A stretch of DNA of 64,000 bases from contig NZ_OY781464.1 of the NCBI RefSeq assembly GCF_963676735.1, positions 4,621,001 to 4,685,000 of the forward strand, read 5' to 3'. Under the pieces are notes generated by a model, which saw only the letters and a program-made list of their open reading frames with translations, had not been told where the DNA came from and did no database searches. This document shows, in pieces, positions 18,325 through 26,255 of the stretch; position 1 is the stretch's first letter; every line of letters starts with the position of its first letter. A program made the position numbers and the translations under genes. This stretch comes from an uncultured Draconibacterium sp. Its GTDB lineage: Bacteria > Bacteroidota > Bacteroidia > Bacteroidales > Prolixibacteraceae.

Positions 18325-18674
18325 AATAACTGATTTTTGGTTAAACAATACAGATATGTGATTATCAATCAGTTAATGAGATGAAAAGCGACAAGAAAAA
18401 AACTTCTGAGACCGGCCTGATTTACTATACGGTTTTTATTGGGAAAAGATGCGGCGTTTAAAATAAGAGGATAAGCTTTGAATGCACAATTTTTTAGTGC
18501 CCATAGTTACTGTGAATGCTTGCTGAGCAGCTAACTTTGAATGTAGAGCGGTTTGTGCCTGAAAACGATTAATTTAATTCCAGATGTTTTTGAGTATCCA
18601 GCGTTGAAAAGCTAATAGCTCTTGTGTCAAAAGTTAACTATCCTTCAGCGATAATTAAATAACGAATTAGATGC
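18325..18674. other. 350-bp intergenic region between two barrel genes
   Basis: No ORF or RNA gene is supported. A plus-strand TAACTTTG at 18532-18539 matches the -7 box exactly, but nothing is encoded downstream on that strand. TTTGAATG occurs twice (about 18476 and 18535). Minus-strand promoter boxes for the flanking gene were not found. Confidence 0.5.
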
Positions 18675-19604
18675 TTATTTGCCTAAGCTAAAAAAGTAGC
18701 CCATCGAGAACTGAAATGCTGAAACGTTGGGGTGTTCAATATCATCGACAAAATTTTGGGGCATATTGTACTGGTACGACAGCTGAAAGTCGAAGTTTTT
18801 GTAGCTGACATAAAGAGGCAGGGTAAATTGAATGTTCATCAGTCCGAATTTGTCGTCGTAGTACGAGTTGTATTCAATACCGGTTTGCGGATCGATAAAA
18901 CTCTCTGGCAGAATAAATTCCTGGTAGTCGATGCCATAGGTTACCGAAGCTTCAGGGCGAAGTTTTATCTTTTTGCGTGGGCCGTTTTTATACAGTACGA
19001 TGTTGCCAAAAACATCGGCCGATAGGCTTCTTCCACTATCGTAATTTCCTAAATTTAGGGCTCCGTCAACGCTCAAGCCAACTTTTTTATTACTCAAAGT
19101 AAATCCCGAGCTTACGCTTTGTGTGTAAAGCGGTTCGTACGCAGGGTCGTTTATATGCGAAATATAGCGCAGGTACGATAGCCTCACCCGAAGCGCATCT
19201 ATTTTAAATAAATTGTTGCTGTAACCTCCCATTAACACGGTTGTTCGGTAGCCCGGGTCGAGTTGATTATACCAAACTCCGGAAATACCGGCGTAAAAGC
19301 CAGAGCCATTTAAATAAAAGAACTGGTTGCCAATGTTCATCTGGTTGTTGCCAATTTCGCGACCGGAGAAGATGGTTTTGGTGCTGTATGAATTTCGGTA
19401 GTAAAAATAATGGGTTTTAAACGGACTGCCACCACCAAGCAAACTCTGTAATTCAGCATCGTTAGCGAACAGGTCGTTAATTAACGAATCAAGTCTTGCT
19501 TCTTTTTGGGTATCTAAAACAGTAGAAATTACCTTGTCGTTTTGAGCATGCAATAAAACCGGTAAACAAGCCAGAAGAATAATGATGTAAGTAAATGATT
19601 TCAT
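18675..19604 (-). CDS. Hypothetical outer-membrane protein
   Basis: 309 aa, signal peptide 1-20 (LLHAQ). After a helical segment (DTQKEARLDSLINDLFANDAELQSLLGGG) the protein consists of aromatic-rich alternating strands (YFYYRNSYSTKT, GFYAGISGVWYNQLD, FGLMNIQFTLPLYVSYKNFDFQLSYQYNMP), as expected of a beta-barrel with about 12-14 strands. Not recognised as a named family. A terminator lies upstream (19734-19759), so it is its own transcription unit. Confidence 0.65.
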   Translation of the reverse strand: MKSFTYIIILLACLPVLLHAQNDKVISTVLDTQKEARLDSLINDLFANDAELQSLLGGGSPFKTHYFYYRNSYSTKTIFSGREIGNNQMNIGNQFFYLNGSGFYAGISGVWYNQLDPGYRTTVLMGGYSNNLFKIDALRVRLSYLRYISHINDPAYEPLYTQSVSSGFTLSNKKVGLSVDGALNLGNYDSGRSLSADVFGNIVLYKNGPRKKIKLRPEASVTYGIDYQEFILPESFIDPQTGIEYNSYYDDKFGLMNIQFTLPLYVSYKNFDFQLSYQYNMPQNFVDDIEHPNVSAFQFSMGYFFSLGK

Positions 19605-19733
19605 GGTGTGGTAATTTAAACTTCGTGAATGATTTTAAATGCTTTGCTTTTACAAGATTGAAAGCGTAAAATGCCTGAAAACAGCCTCGGCAAGAAGAAT
19701 AAATAATTATTGTTTTGTTGGAAACAGCAGAAC

Positions 19734-19759
19734 AAAAAGGCACTTTTAAGTGCCTTTTT
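19734..19759 (-). terminator. Bidirectional-looking terminator after the Spy-like gene
   Basis: AAAAAGGCACT (19734-19744) pairs perfectly with AGTGCCTTTTT (19749-19759) around a 4-nt loop. It lies 20 bp past the stop of the Spy-like gene on the minus strand. Confidence 0.85.
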
Positions 19760-19778
19760 GTAGTTCTTTAGCTTTTAA

Positions 19779-20234
19779 TTATTTGTGTCCTTTTCCTTTT
19801 TGCAGGCCATTTTTTACGGCTTCCTCCATTTGGCTTTTGTTTAATGCATTGCTACCCCGTGCTGCTTGTCTTTCGGCAACCTCTGCCATGTGGCCATCGT
19901 ACATTTCACGTTGAGCTTCGCTGAAAGTAGCCTGAAGAGCTTCTCTTTTTTCTTCGCGGGTTAATTCCAGGTTTTCAATAATTGCCAATTGTTCTTCGGT
20001 TAATGTGGCTTTAAATGTAGCCTGAAATTCACCTCCATTTTCTTTTATCTGTGTCATTACTCCATTGCCGTTACCATTACCGGCTCCACGCACGCCTTCT
20101 CCAGTTCCTTCGTTTAATTGTTGTGGTACTCCGGTTCCATCGCAAACTGCTCCTTCTTCGGTTTGAGCGAATGATGTGTTGGCTACAAATGCAATAAAGA
20201 AAAATGCTGCTAAAAATTTTACTAATGTTTTCAT
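19779..20234 (-). CDS. Small secreted Spy/CpxP-like protein, probable target of the FecI-type sigma factor
   Basis: 151 aa. The signal peptide (1-23, ANTSFAQ) is followed by a Gly/Asn-rich segment (GEGVRGAGNGNGNG) and a helical region with LTEEQLAIIENLELTREEKREAL, resembling LTxxQ repeats of Spy/CpxP periplasmic chaperones. The similarity is weak, so the function is tentative. The ATG at 20234 is chosen over a TTG three codons earlier. Its upstream region shares a bipartite motif with the ECF sigma gene, suggesting it is in that regulon. It lies downstream of the TonB receptor with no terminator seen between. Confidence 0.65.
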   Translation of the reverse strand: MKTLVKFLAAFFFIAFVANTSFAQTEEGAVCDGTGVPQQLNEGTGEGVRGAGNGNGNGVMTQIKENGGEFQATFKATLTEEQLAIIENLELTREEKREALQATFSEAQREMYDGHMAEVAERQAARGSNALNKSQMEEAVKNGLQKGKGHK

Positions 20235-20275
20235 GATATACAATTTTTTAATTTATTAAATAATGTTTACATCTT

Positions 20276-20305
20276 CACACCGTTTGAAGTGGTTTTACCC
20301 CTACC
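20276..20305 (-). promoter_or_regulatory. Putative ECF-sigma promoter of the Spy-like gene
   Basis: On the minus strand GGTAGGGGTAAA (20294-20305), 11 bp, then CGGTGTG (20276-20282), 41 bp before the ATG. The same two blocks with the same spacing stand upstream of the ECF sigma gene (24370-24399). Confidence 0.65.
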
Positions 20306-20391
20306 TGCGGAACGAAAAAAAATGAAAAAATATTGAGGTTGCTTATGTAAACAGCAGTAAGACAGTGTGTTTGAGGTGGTAAAAATTGTGA

Positions 20392-22911
20392 TTAAAAAGT
20401 GAGGTTTAAATAAATTGTAGGGGTAAAAGGAAGCGCTTCAGCATGTAATGTTACATCTCCTTCGTCGCTTTCGAGGCGGTAAAAATTGTCGTATTTAATA
20501 TTCTTATGGTCGAGCAGGTTTAAAATGGAGATTCCGGTATTGATGTTTAGTTTCCTGAGATTAAAGGTTTTGTTAATGGCCATATCCAGGCGTTGGTAAT
20601 TATCAAGCACGGTATTGCTAAGTAAGTCGGGAAAACCAGAGCCTAAAACATAGTTAGCCGAAAAATGCCATTTGTTTAAACGGTAAATGGCTGCACCTTT
20701 TAGTTCGTGGCGCTGGTCGTGCAGTGCACGCGCAAAATCATCAGTCTCAAAATAATCAAAATGTTCTTCGGTTTTACTGTAGGTGTAAGCTATCCAAAAG
20801 TTCAAATTTCGGTAGGTTTGGCTAAAAAGAAAATCAAAACCCGACGAGCGGCTTTTTCCGCTATAAACAGCCGAGTTGTACTCGTAATTAATAAAACGTG
20901 TTAAGCCTTTGGTGTTTCGCTGAAATACATTCAAGTCGAATTTTAAGCCTCCAGTCTTATAGTTAAAACCCAATACTTTGTGTGTGCCTTCTTGTACGGC
21001 AATCTGGTTAAAATCGCTTGTCATCCAAAAGTACCTGATGTGGTTAAAATCATCTATTTGTGGCAATTGAGTAACGTGCTGTGTGTATTTGCCGTACGAT
21101 AAACTAATGTCTAAGTTTTTGTCTACCATGTACCTGAGGCTAAGCCTTGGCTGCCAGTAATTTTTGTTGTGTCGAAAAATGTGTTCGTAAATAAGGCCTG
21201 CATTTATATCCAGTTTTTTGCCAATTGTTAGGTGGTTGTTTATGCCAAGGTTTAGGCGGTTTAGCTTATTGTCCAACTGATGAATGTTAACATTAAGCGA
21301 ATCTTCTTTGTATTTTGTTTCATGATGATTCCAGGCAGCAAATCCTTTTATTTGGTAGTTTTCTGCCAGCGGAATTTGTGTTTCAATTTTTATATTTTGT
21401 TCATGAATGTGGTTCTCGATCTTGTCGTTTAACAAGGTTTGATAAATAGCACTTCCTGATGGATTGCTGGAGTCCGAATTTCCTCCTCCACTGCCATTTC
21501 CGCTACCGGTACCACCTCCGGCCTGCTGTTCGTTTGTAATGTTCCGTGTTAATGAAGAACCGGAAGCCGAAATCCGGGAAGTTATTCCATTGTTCCAAAT
21601 ATGATTGATTTGTGCCGACCAGCCGCTTTGCCTGTTTTTTTCCGAGTCGTTGTAGATAAAATTCGACTGTTTCCCCTCGAGGTTCAGAGCGTATTCAAAT
21701 CTGTCTTTACCGTGCAAATAGTTAATCCGGTAGCTTGTTTTGTCGTTAAAGTCACCTGATAGTTTGAGGTTGTAATCTCTGAAATTGTAATCGGGGTGTA
21801 AAATTCGTTCTGTGGCAGCATTTTCACCTTTGCCTGAATTTAAGGTAAGCCTGCTTTGGTCGTACAGCTCGTAGTAGGTTTGTCTGAGGGCCATTAGCAA
21901 AGAGGCTTTCTTGTTGAATAAGGGAACGGAAGCCAGTCCGTTTACGGTTTGGTTGTTTACATTAAGGCTCGAGCTGAATTTCTGCCTGTTTCCGTCTTTT
22001 GCCGACACATCAACAATGCCTCCAACCCTGCCTTCGTAATCGATCCCGTAAGCTCCTTTAAATACACTTAAATCTTTTACAATTAAAGGATTTATTGTGC
22101 TAATGTTGTCGTTGTAATTTTTCATACTGAAAAGCGTAATGCCATCCAGTATCAGTTTGCTTTGCCCCTCGTAGCTGCCCCAAATCAGCAGATCAGACGA
22201 TTGCTCTCCGGCGGCCAGTATTCCAGGCTGTAACCTCAGTAGGTTAAAGACCGATTGATCGCCGTTACCCGGTAGATAATTACTTACAAAACTGTTCAGC
22301 CTAATTGCTCCCGGCTTGCTCACCTCTCCGGTTTTATGGATCGAATGAAGGGCATTTATGTTAATTTCTTCAATTTCATAAGAAATAGCTTTTAATTCCA
22401 GTTGGTGTTGTGTTGAGGCGGTTAGCACGGTATCGCAGTGGTAAAAACCCAGGTAGCTTACTTTTACCCTAAAAACTGAATCGGTTTTACATTTAACCGA
22501 AAAACTGCCGTTCTGGTTGGTGGTAAGTGGCCGTTCGTTCACCAAAATGTGTGCATAGGGCAAGCGTTCGCGCGTGTTTTTGTCGATTATATTTGCGGCC
22601 AGTAAAAAAGTCTTGCTCTCCTTTTCTGTGCCTTGTTTTATAAGGTAAACATCTCCGAACTGCTCAACTACAAACGGGGTTTTTATAAGCAGAAATTCCA
22701 ACGCATCGTGTACGTTGGAAAAATCATTATTAACAGTGCAAGTATATTTTGAAAGCTGGTTATTGCTAAACGAAAGATTGACGGAGTATTTTGCCTGAAG
22801 ATCAATTAATATTTTATCAAGCGACTGATTGTTGTATCGCAAATGAACAGTTTGAGCATTTAGGGTTAGTGTCCATAGAAACAGTGTTGATAATAATAAT
22901 AGGTACCTCAA
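20392..22911 (-). CDS. TonB-dependent receptor with N-terminal STN signalling domain
   Basis: 839 aa outer-membrane transporter/transducer. Signal peptide 1-19; STN domain about 20-95 (IDLQAKYSVNLSF), the part that contacts a FecR-type regulator; a carboxypeptidase-regulatory-like beta-sandwich about 104-185; plug about 205-320 (ILDGITLFSMKNYND, KGAYGIDYEGRVGGIVDV); then a beta-barrel ending in YLNLTF. A Gly/Ser/Asn-rich insert (about residues 475-500) is probably an external loop. Substrate unknown. The start is TTG at 22911: an in-frame TGA lies two codons upstream and the signal peptide begins there. It follows fecR by 3 bp. Confidence 0.92.
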   Translation of the reverse strand: MRYLLLLSTLFLWTLTLNAQTVHLRYNNQSLDKILIDLQAKYSVNLSFSNNQLSKYTCTVNNDFSNVHDALEFLLIKTPFVVEQFGDVYLIKQGTEKESKTFLLAANIIDKNTRERLPYAHILVNERPLTTNQNGSFSVKCKTDSVFRVKVSYLGFYHCDTVLTASTQHQLELKAISYEIEEININALHSIHKTGEVSKPGAIRLNSFVSNYLPGNGDQSVFNLLRLQPGILAAGEQSSDLLIWGSYEGQSKLILDGITLFSMKNYNDNISTINPLIVKDLSVFKGAYGIDYEGRVGGIVDVSAKDGNRQKFSSSLNVNNQTVNGLASVPLFNKKASLLMALRQTYYELYDQSRLTLNSGKGENAATERILHPDYNFRDYNLKLSGDFNDKTSYRINYLHGKDRFEYALNLEGKQSNFIYNDSEKNRQSGWSAQINHIWNNGITSRISASGSSLTRNITNEQQAGGGTGSGNGSGGGNSDSSNPSGSAIYQTLLNDKIENHIHEQNIKIETQIPLAENYQIKGFAAWNHHETKYKEDSLNVNIHQLDNKLNRLNLGINNHLTIGKKLDINAGLIYEHIFRHNKNYWQPRLSLRYMVDKNLDISLSYGKYTQHVTQLPQIDDFNHIRYFWMTSDFNQIAVQEGTHKVLGFNYKTGGLKFDLNVFQRNTKGLTRFINYEYNSAVYSGKSRSSGFDFLFSQTYRNLNFWIAYTYSKTEEHFDYFETDDFARALHDQRHELKGAAIYRLNKWHFSANYVLGSGFPDLLSNTVLDNYQRLDMAINKTFNLRKLNINTGISILNLLDHKNIKYDNFYRLESDEGDVTLHAEALPFTPTIYLNLTF

Positions 22912-22914
22912 AAA

Positions 22915-23745
22915 TCAATTCTTTTTTATTACATAATCGCCTGATTGTTGTTTTACAAATGTAAGATTTAAAGGCACACATACTATACTTAAAACATCTT
23001 CAATGTTGTCTGACTGTTTAAAGCTGCCGGTGTAAATATCTTCTGTTTGTACATCAATATTTATGTTGTAAGCAATTGCAATATCGTTAAATACCCTTTG
23101 TAAAGGTTCTGATGTAAAGAAAAATGTATTGTTTCTCCAATCAGTAGCGTGTGTAACGTTAGTTTCGGCAACCTCTATGCTGTTATTGTTTAAAATGGCT
23201 TGCTGATTAGGATAAATAATTTGCTTTATTCCACTTCCAACTTCTACCTCAACTTTACCAGTTAAACAGCTTACTTCGTAATGGTTATTGCGGGCATATA
23301 TATTAAAACTTGTGCCTAATACCGTTGTTCTACCATTGTTGCTCACCACCGAAAAACGTTTTCCTTTTTCCACTTCAAAATAAGCTTCCCCTTTAAGCTT
23401 TACGGTTCGTTTTACTGTCCACCAGTAAGGATTAACCTGCAAGCTTGACTGTCCGTTTAAATCAACCACTGAACCATCTGGCAGTTGGGCAGTGAGGTGT
23501 TCGCCAGCGGTGGCGGTATAATCTATCTGGTAAAAACGCATAAAAGAGCCAATACCCAGTAAAATCGCAACAGACGCGGCAATAGCCAAGTGCTGAAAAT
23601 TCAATTTTCGCACTTTTGTTTCTTTTGTGGCAGGCCTTGTAAGTTGCTCTTCCATTAAATTCCATATGCTTTCTTTTGATTGCGGATAGTCTACTTCCAC
23701 CATCTCGGTTAAGCTGTTTATTTTTTCCGTATTATCTTTTTTCAT
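22915..23745 (-). CDS. FecR-family anti-sigma/sigma regulator
   Basis: 276 aa. A short cytoplasmic N terminus is followed by one membrane helix (about 50-68, LAIAASVAILLGIGSF), a periplasmic FecR domain (LTAQLPDGSVVDLNGQSSLQVNP, VKLKGEAYFEVEKGKRF, GTSFNIYA) and a C-terminal DUF4974-type domain (about 205-276, EPLQRVFNDIAIAYNINI). It relays binding of ligand by the TonB receptor to the sigma factor. The ATG at 23745 is preferred over a GTG one codon earlier. Confidence 0.93.
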   Translation of the reverse strand: MKKDNTEKINSLTEMVEVDYPQSKESIWNLMEEQLTRPATKETKVRKLNFQHLAIAASVAILLGIGSFMRFYQIDYTATAGEHLTAQLPDGSVVDLNGQSSLQVNPYWWTVKRTVKLKGEAYFEVEKGKRFSVVSNNGRTTVLGTSFNIYARNNHYEVSCLTGKVEVEVGSGIKQIIYPNQQAILNNNSIEVAETNVTHATDWRNNTFFFTSEPLQRVFNDIAIAYNINIDVQTEDIYTGSFKQSDNIEDVLSIVCVPLNLTFVKQQSGDYVIKKN

Positions 23746-23762
23746 CACTTCAAATTTTTCTG

Positions 23763-24260
23763 TTAACCATTGTAATTCAATTTTACGCGTAGCAGACTTA
23801 AGGCATTTTTCATTCGTTTTTCAACGGCTTTAATACTTATGCCTAGTTGTTCGGCAATTTCGGTTTGTTTAAACCCCTCGTGTTTATTGAGTAAAAATAC
23901 CGTTCGTTGTTTTTCGCTCATTTCAGCAAGTGCTTTTTCGTAGTCGTCTTTAAGTTGTTCGTATTCCATCATTTCGTCGGGCTTAATAGCATCGTCGTTT
24001 AACTTAAATTGTACATAGCTTTTATAATTGTCGGCAATTTTATTGCGCCTGTATCTCGAAATAAAAAGTTCGGTAGCCAGCTTGTACAGCAATCCTACAT
24101 TTTTTTGCGGATGGAATTCAAAATCTTTCTCCCATAATGTCATAAATGCCTCCTGCGCAATATCAGTAGCCAGTTCTTTGTCGCCCGACCGGTAATAGAT
24201 GTAGTTTCTTATCCGATCAAACTGTTCGTCAAATAATCCTTTAAACTCTTCTTTGGTCAA
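23763..24260 (-). CDS. ECF RNA polymerase sigma factor, FecI-like
   Basis: 165 aa. Region 2 is at about 10-75 (IRNYIYYRSGDKELATDIAQEAFMTLW) and region 4 at about 105-160 (MSEKQRTVFLLNKHEGFKQTEIAEQLGISIKAVEKRMKNAL), typical of Bacteroidota FecI-type factors. The only plausible start is TTG at 24260, since a TAA lies five codons upstream and the first internal ATG would delete region 2. It heads the sigma-fecR-receptor operon; gaps are 17 and 3 bp. A bipartite motif 110-139 bp upstream probably gives autoregulation. Confidence 0.93.
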   Translation of the reverse strand: MTKEEFKGLFDEQFDRIRNYIYYRSGDKELATDIAQEAFMTLWEKDFEFHPQKNVGLLYKLATELFISRYRRNKIADNYKSYVQFKLNDDAIKPDEMMEYEQLKDDYEKALAEMSEKQRTVFLLNKHEGFKQTEIAEQLGISIKAVEKRMKNALSLLRVKLNYNG

Positions 24261-24369
24261 TTTTTCTTTGTTTTATCAGGTTTATATCAACTTAGTGCAC
24301 CTTGCAAGCTATAGTTGTTTGCTTCTTTTTGCCTGCATAAAAAAGATGGTTTTTCCCAACTTTCATAAA

Positions 24370-24399
24370 CATACCGAACTCAAACAATTTACCCCTACC
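24370..24399 (-). promoter_or_regulatory. Putative autoregulated ECF-sigma promoter
   Basis: On the minus strand GGTAGGGGTAAA (24388-24399), 11 bp, CGGTATG (24370-24376). Nearly identical to the element before the Spy-like gene (20276-20305). The inferred transcript start leaves about 100 nt of leader before the sigma gene. Confidence 0.65.
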
Positions 24400-24492
24400 T
24401 TTTATATAAATTTTTTTTGAATAGATAAGGATGTAATAATCGGAATTAAAAGTAGTAAAGATATAGGTGTTTAACGGGTGCGATAATACGAA

Positions 24493-24523
24493 AAAAGCCA
24501 GAAGAAAATGTCTTCTGGCTTTT
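24493..24523 (-). terminator. Terminator after the initiator tRNA
   Basis: A perfect 13-bp stem (AAAAGCCAGAAGA with TCTTCTGGCTTTT, 5-nt loop), T-rich on both strands, 6 bp after the tRNA 3' end. Confidence 0.85.
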
Positions 24524-24528
24524 AAAAG

Positions 24529-24601
<73 letters not shown>

Positions 24602-24644
24602 ATATATCTTTATTTCTGTTGAAATGTCTTTGTGAACGCGGGTG

Positions 24645-24674
24645 CAAATATAATACCTTTTTTTAAAACTGCAA
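24645..24674 (-). promoter_or_regulatory. Promoter of the initiator tRNA
   Basis: Minus-strand TTG (24672-24674), 19 bp, TATATTTG (24645-24652): a full match to the Bacteroidota -33/-7 promoter. The start site should lie about 37 nt before the mature tRNA. Confidence 0.8.
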
Positions 24675-24699
24675 CTTCTCTTCATAAAATCGCATAAAA

Positions 24700-24728
24700 A
24701 AAAGGACGGCAATACTTACCGTCCTTTT
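24700..24728 (-). terminator. Terminator of metK
   Basis: AAAAGGACGG pairs with CCGTCCTTTT (10 bp, 9-nt loop) and is followed by T8 on the minus strand. It lies 28 bp past the metK stop and directly upstream of the tRNA promoter. Confidence 0.85.
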
Positions 24729-24755
24729 GGCGTATATTAATACAACCCCTCGGAA

Positions 24756-26009
24756 TTACAGTCCGAAAGACGTTTTAATCTCATCAACAAAATCGAGTTT
24801 TTCCCAGGTAAAAAGTTCCAGTTCTTTGGTCACTTTCCCATTATAAGGCGATTCAAAAGTACGTGTTACAGTTTTTGGTTCGCGGCCCATGTGTCCGTAA
24901 GCAGCCGAATCAAGGTAAATTGGGTTGCGTAATTTTAAACGCTCTTCAATTGCTGCCGGACGAAGGTTGAAGATTGCTTTAACTTTCTGAGCGATTTCGC
25001 CATCTGTCAAATCAACGTTCGCACGGTTGTAGGTATTCACAAAAACACCAACCGGTTCGGCAACACCAATGGCATAAGCCAGTTGAACCAAAATTTCGTC
25101 GGCAACACCGGCAGCTACCAAATTTTTGGCAATATGGCGCGATGCATAAGCTGCCGAGCGGTCAACTTTTGAGGGGTCTTTACCCGAAAAAGCTCCACCA
25201 CCGTGTGCGCCGCGGCCACCATAGGTGTCTACAATAATTTTACGTCCGGTTAAGCCGGTATCGCCATGTGGGCCACCTATAACAAATTTTCCTGTTGGGT
25301 TAACGTGGTAAATAATATCGTTACCAAACAAAGCCTGAACATTTGCTGATAGCTTTGCTTTTACGCGCGGAATCAGAATATTAATTACATCCTCCTTAAT
25401 TTTTGCCAACATTGGCTCGTCGGCATCAAACTCGTCGTGTTGGGTTGAAACAACAATGGTGTGCACCTTTACGGGTTCGTTGGCAGCGTTGTATTCAACA
25501 GTAACCTGCGATTTTGAATCAGGACGCAAGTACGTCATTTCTTTTCCTTCACGTCGAATGTCGGCCAGTTCCTGCAATATTTTATGCGATAAATCGAGTG
25601 TTAACGGCATAAAATTCTCGGTATCTTTACAGGCATATCCAAACATCATTCCCTGGTCGCCGGCGCCTTGCTCGGTTTTTTCCTCGCGGTCAACTCCACG
25701 GTTAATATCGTCGCTTTGTTCGTGTATGGCGGTTAATACCCCGCACGAATCGCCGTCAAAACGATAAGCAGCTTTGGTATAGCCAATTTTATTAATAACG
25801 TTTCGGGTTATTTCCTGCACATCAACATAAGCCTGCGATTTTACTTCTCCTGCAACAACTACCTGCCCGGTGGTAACCAGGGTTTCAATAGCCACTTTCG
25901 AGTTGGCGTCAAAAGCCAGTATCTGATCCAGCAGGGCATCCGAAATCTGGTCGGCTACCTTATCGGGGTGGCCTTCTGAAACCGATTCACTTGTAAATAA
26001 ATAATTCAT
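24756..26009 (-). CDS. metK: S-adenosylmethionine synthetase
   Basis: 417 aa. It makes SAM from methionine and ATP. Signatures: SEGHPDKVADQISDALLD (N-terminal ATP/Mg), GAGDQGMMFGYA (substrate loop) and the phosphate-binding GGRGAHGGGAFSGKDPSKVDRSAAY. The ATG at 26009 begins the conserved MNYLFTSES; a further ten codons upstream are open but not conserved. A leader of roughly 165 nt follows a -7 box at 26181-26188. Confidence 0.97.
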   Translation of the reverse strand: MNYLFTSESVSEGHPDKVADQISDALLDQILAFDANSKVAIETLVTTGQVVVAGEVKSQAYVDVQEITRNVINKIGYTKAAYRFDGDSCGVLTAIHEQSDDINRGVDREEKTEQGAGDQGMMFGYACKDTENFMPLTLDLSHKILQELADIRREGKEMTYLRPDSKSQVTVEYNAANEPVKVHTIVVSTQHDEFDADEPMLAKIKEDVINILIPRVKAKLSANVQALFGNDIIYHVNPTGKFVIGGPHGDTGLTGRKIIVDTYGGRGAHGGGAFSGKDPSKVDRSAAYASRHIAKNLVAAGVADEILVQLAYAIGVAEPVGVFVNTYNRANVDLTDGEIAQKVKAIFNLRPAAIEERLKLRNPIYLDSAAYGHMGREPKTVTRTFESPYNGKVTKELELFTWEKLDFVDEIKTSFGL

Positions 26010-26109
26010 CCCATTAAAATTTTTAGCAGAACAATGCATTTGCCCGGCAAATAAATTGCTCTAAATCAATATTAAATTTTTAGCTGCGGGATATGGATTG
26101 AATAGAAAA

Positions 26110-26148
26110 AAAAGCACGATTGCTTTAGCATTTTTTTCATGTGGTTGC
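26110..26148 (-). promoter_or_regulatory. Possible attenuator-like structure in the metK leader
   Basis: On the minus strand AAAGCA-ATCG-TGCTTT is followed by five more T residues, a weak terminator-like hairpin. An upstream GATTGC can instead pair with GCAATC, which overlaps the hairpin's left arm. The two structures are mutually exclusive. The stems are short and AT-rich; no known SAM riboswitch core was matched. Confidence 0.35.
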
Positions 26149-26180
26149 AATCAATCTCAAATCTTTCCACGTAGCGCGGG

Positions 26181-26188
26181 CAAATGTA
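26181..26188 (-). promoter_or_regulatory. Promoter -7 element of metK
   Basis: Minus-strand TACATTTG matches TAnnTTTG exactly. A -33 TTG at the usual spacing is not visible. The predicted leader to the metK ATG is about 165 nt, long for this group. Confidence 0.5.
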
Positions 26189-26255
26189 ATAGGTTTATTT
26201 TGAATAAAAAAGAACTTGTTTAAAATAGTTCTTAATAAGAAAGCGGAAGTTGATT

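Noticed and set aside
18532..18539. Plus-strand promoter box TAACTTTG
   Set aside because: No coding or RNA feature follows on that strand; likely chance.
20416..20428. TGTAGGGGTAAAA, close to the ECF-like motif, on the plus strand
   Set aside because: It lies within the receptor's coding end, has no CGGTRTG partner at N11 and no plus-strand gene follows.
26010..26180. SAM-II type riboswitch before metK
   Set aside because: Only a GCTAAAAA-like fragment matches; the P1 stem and pseudoknot partners are not found.
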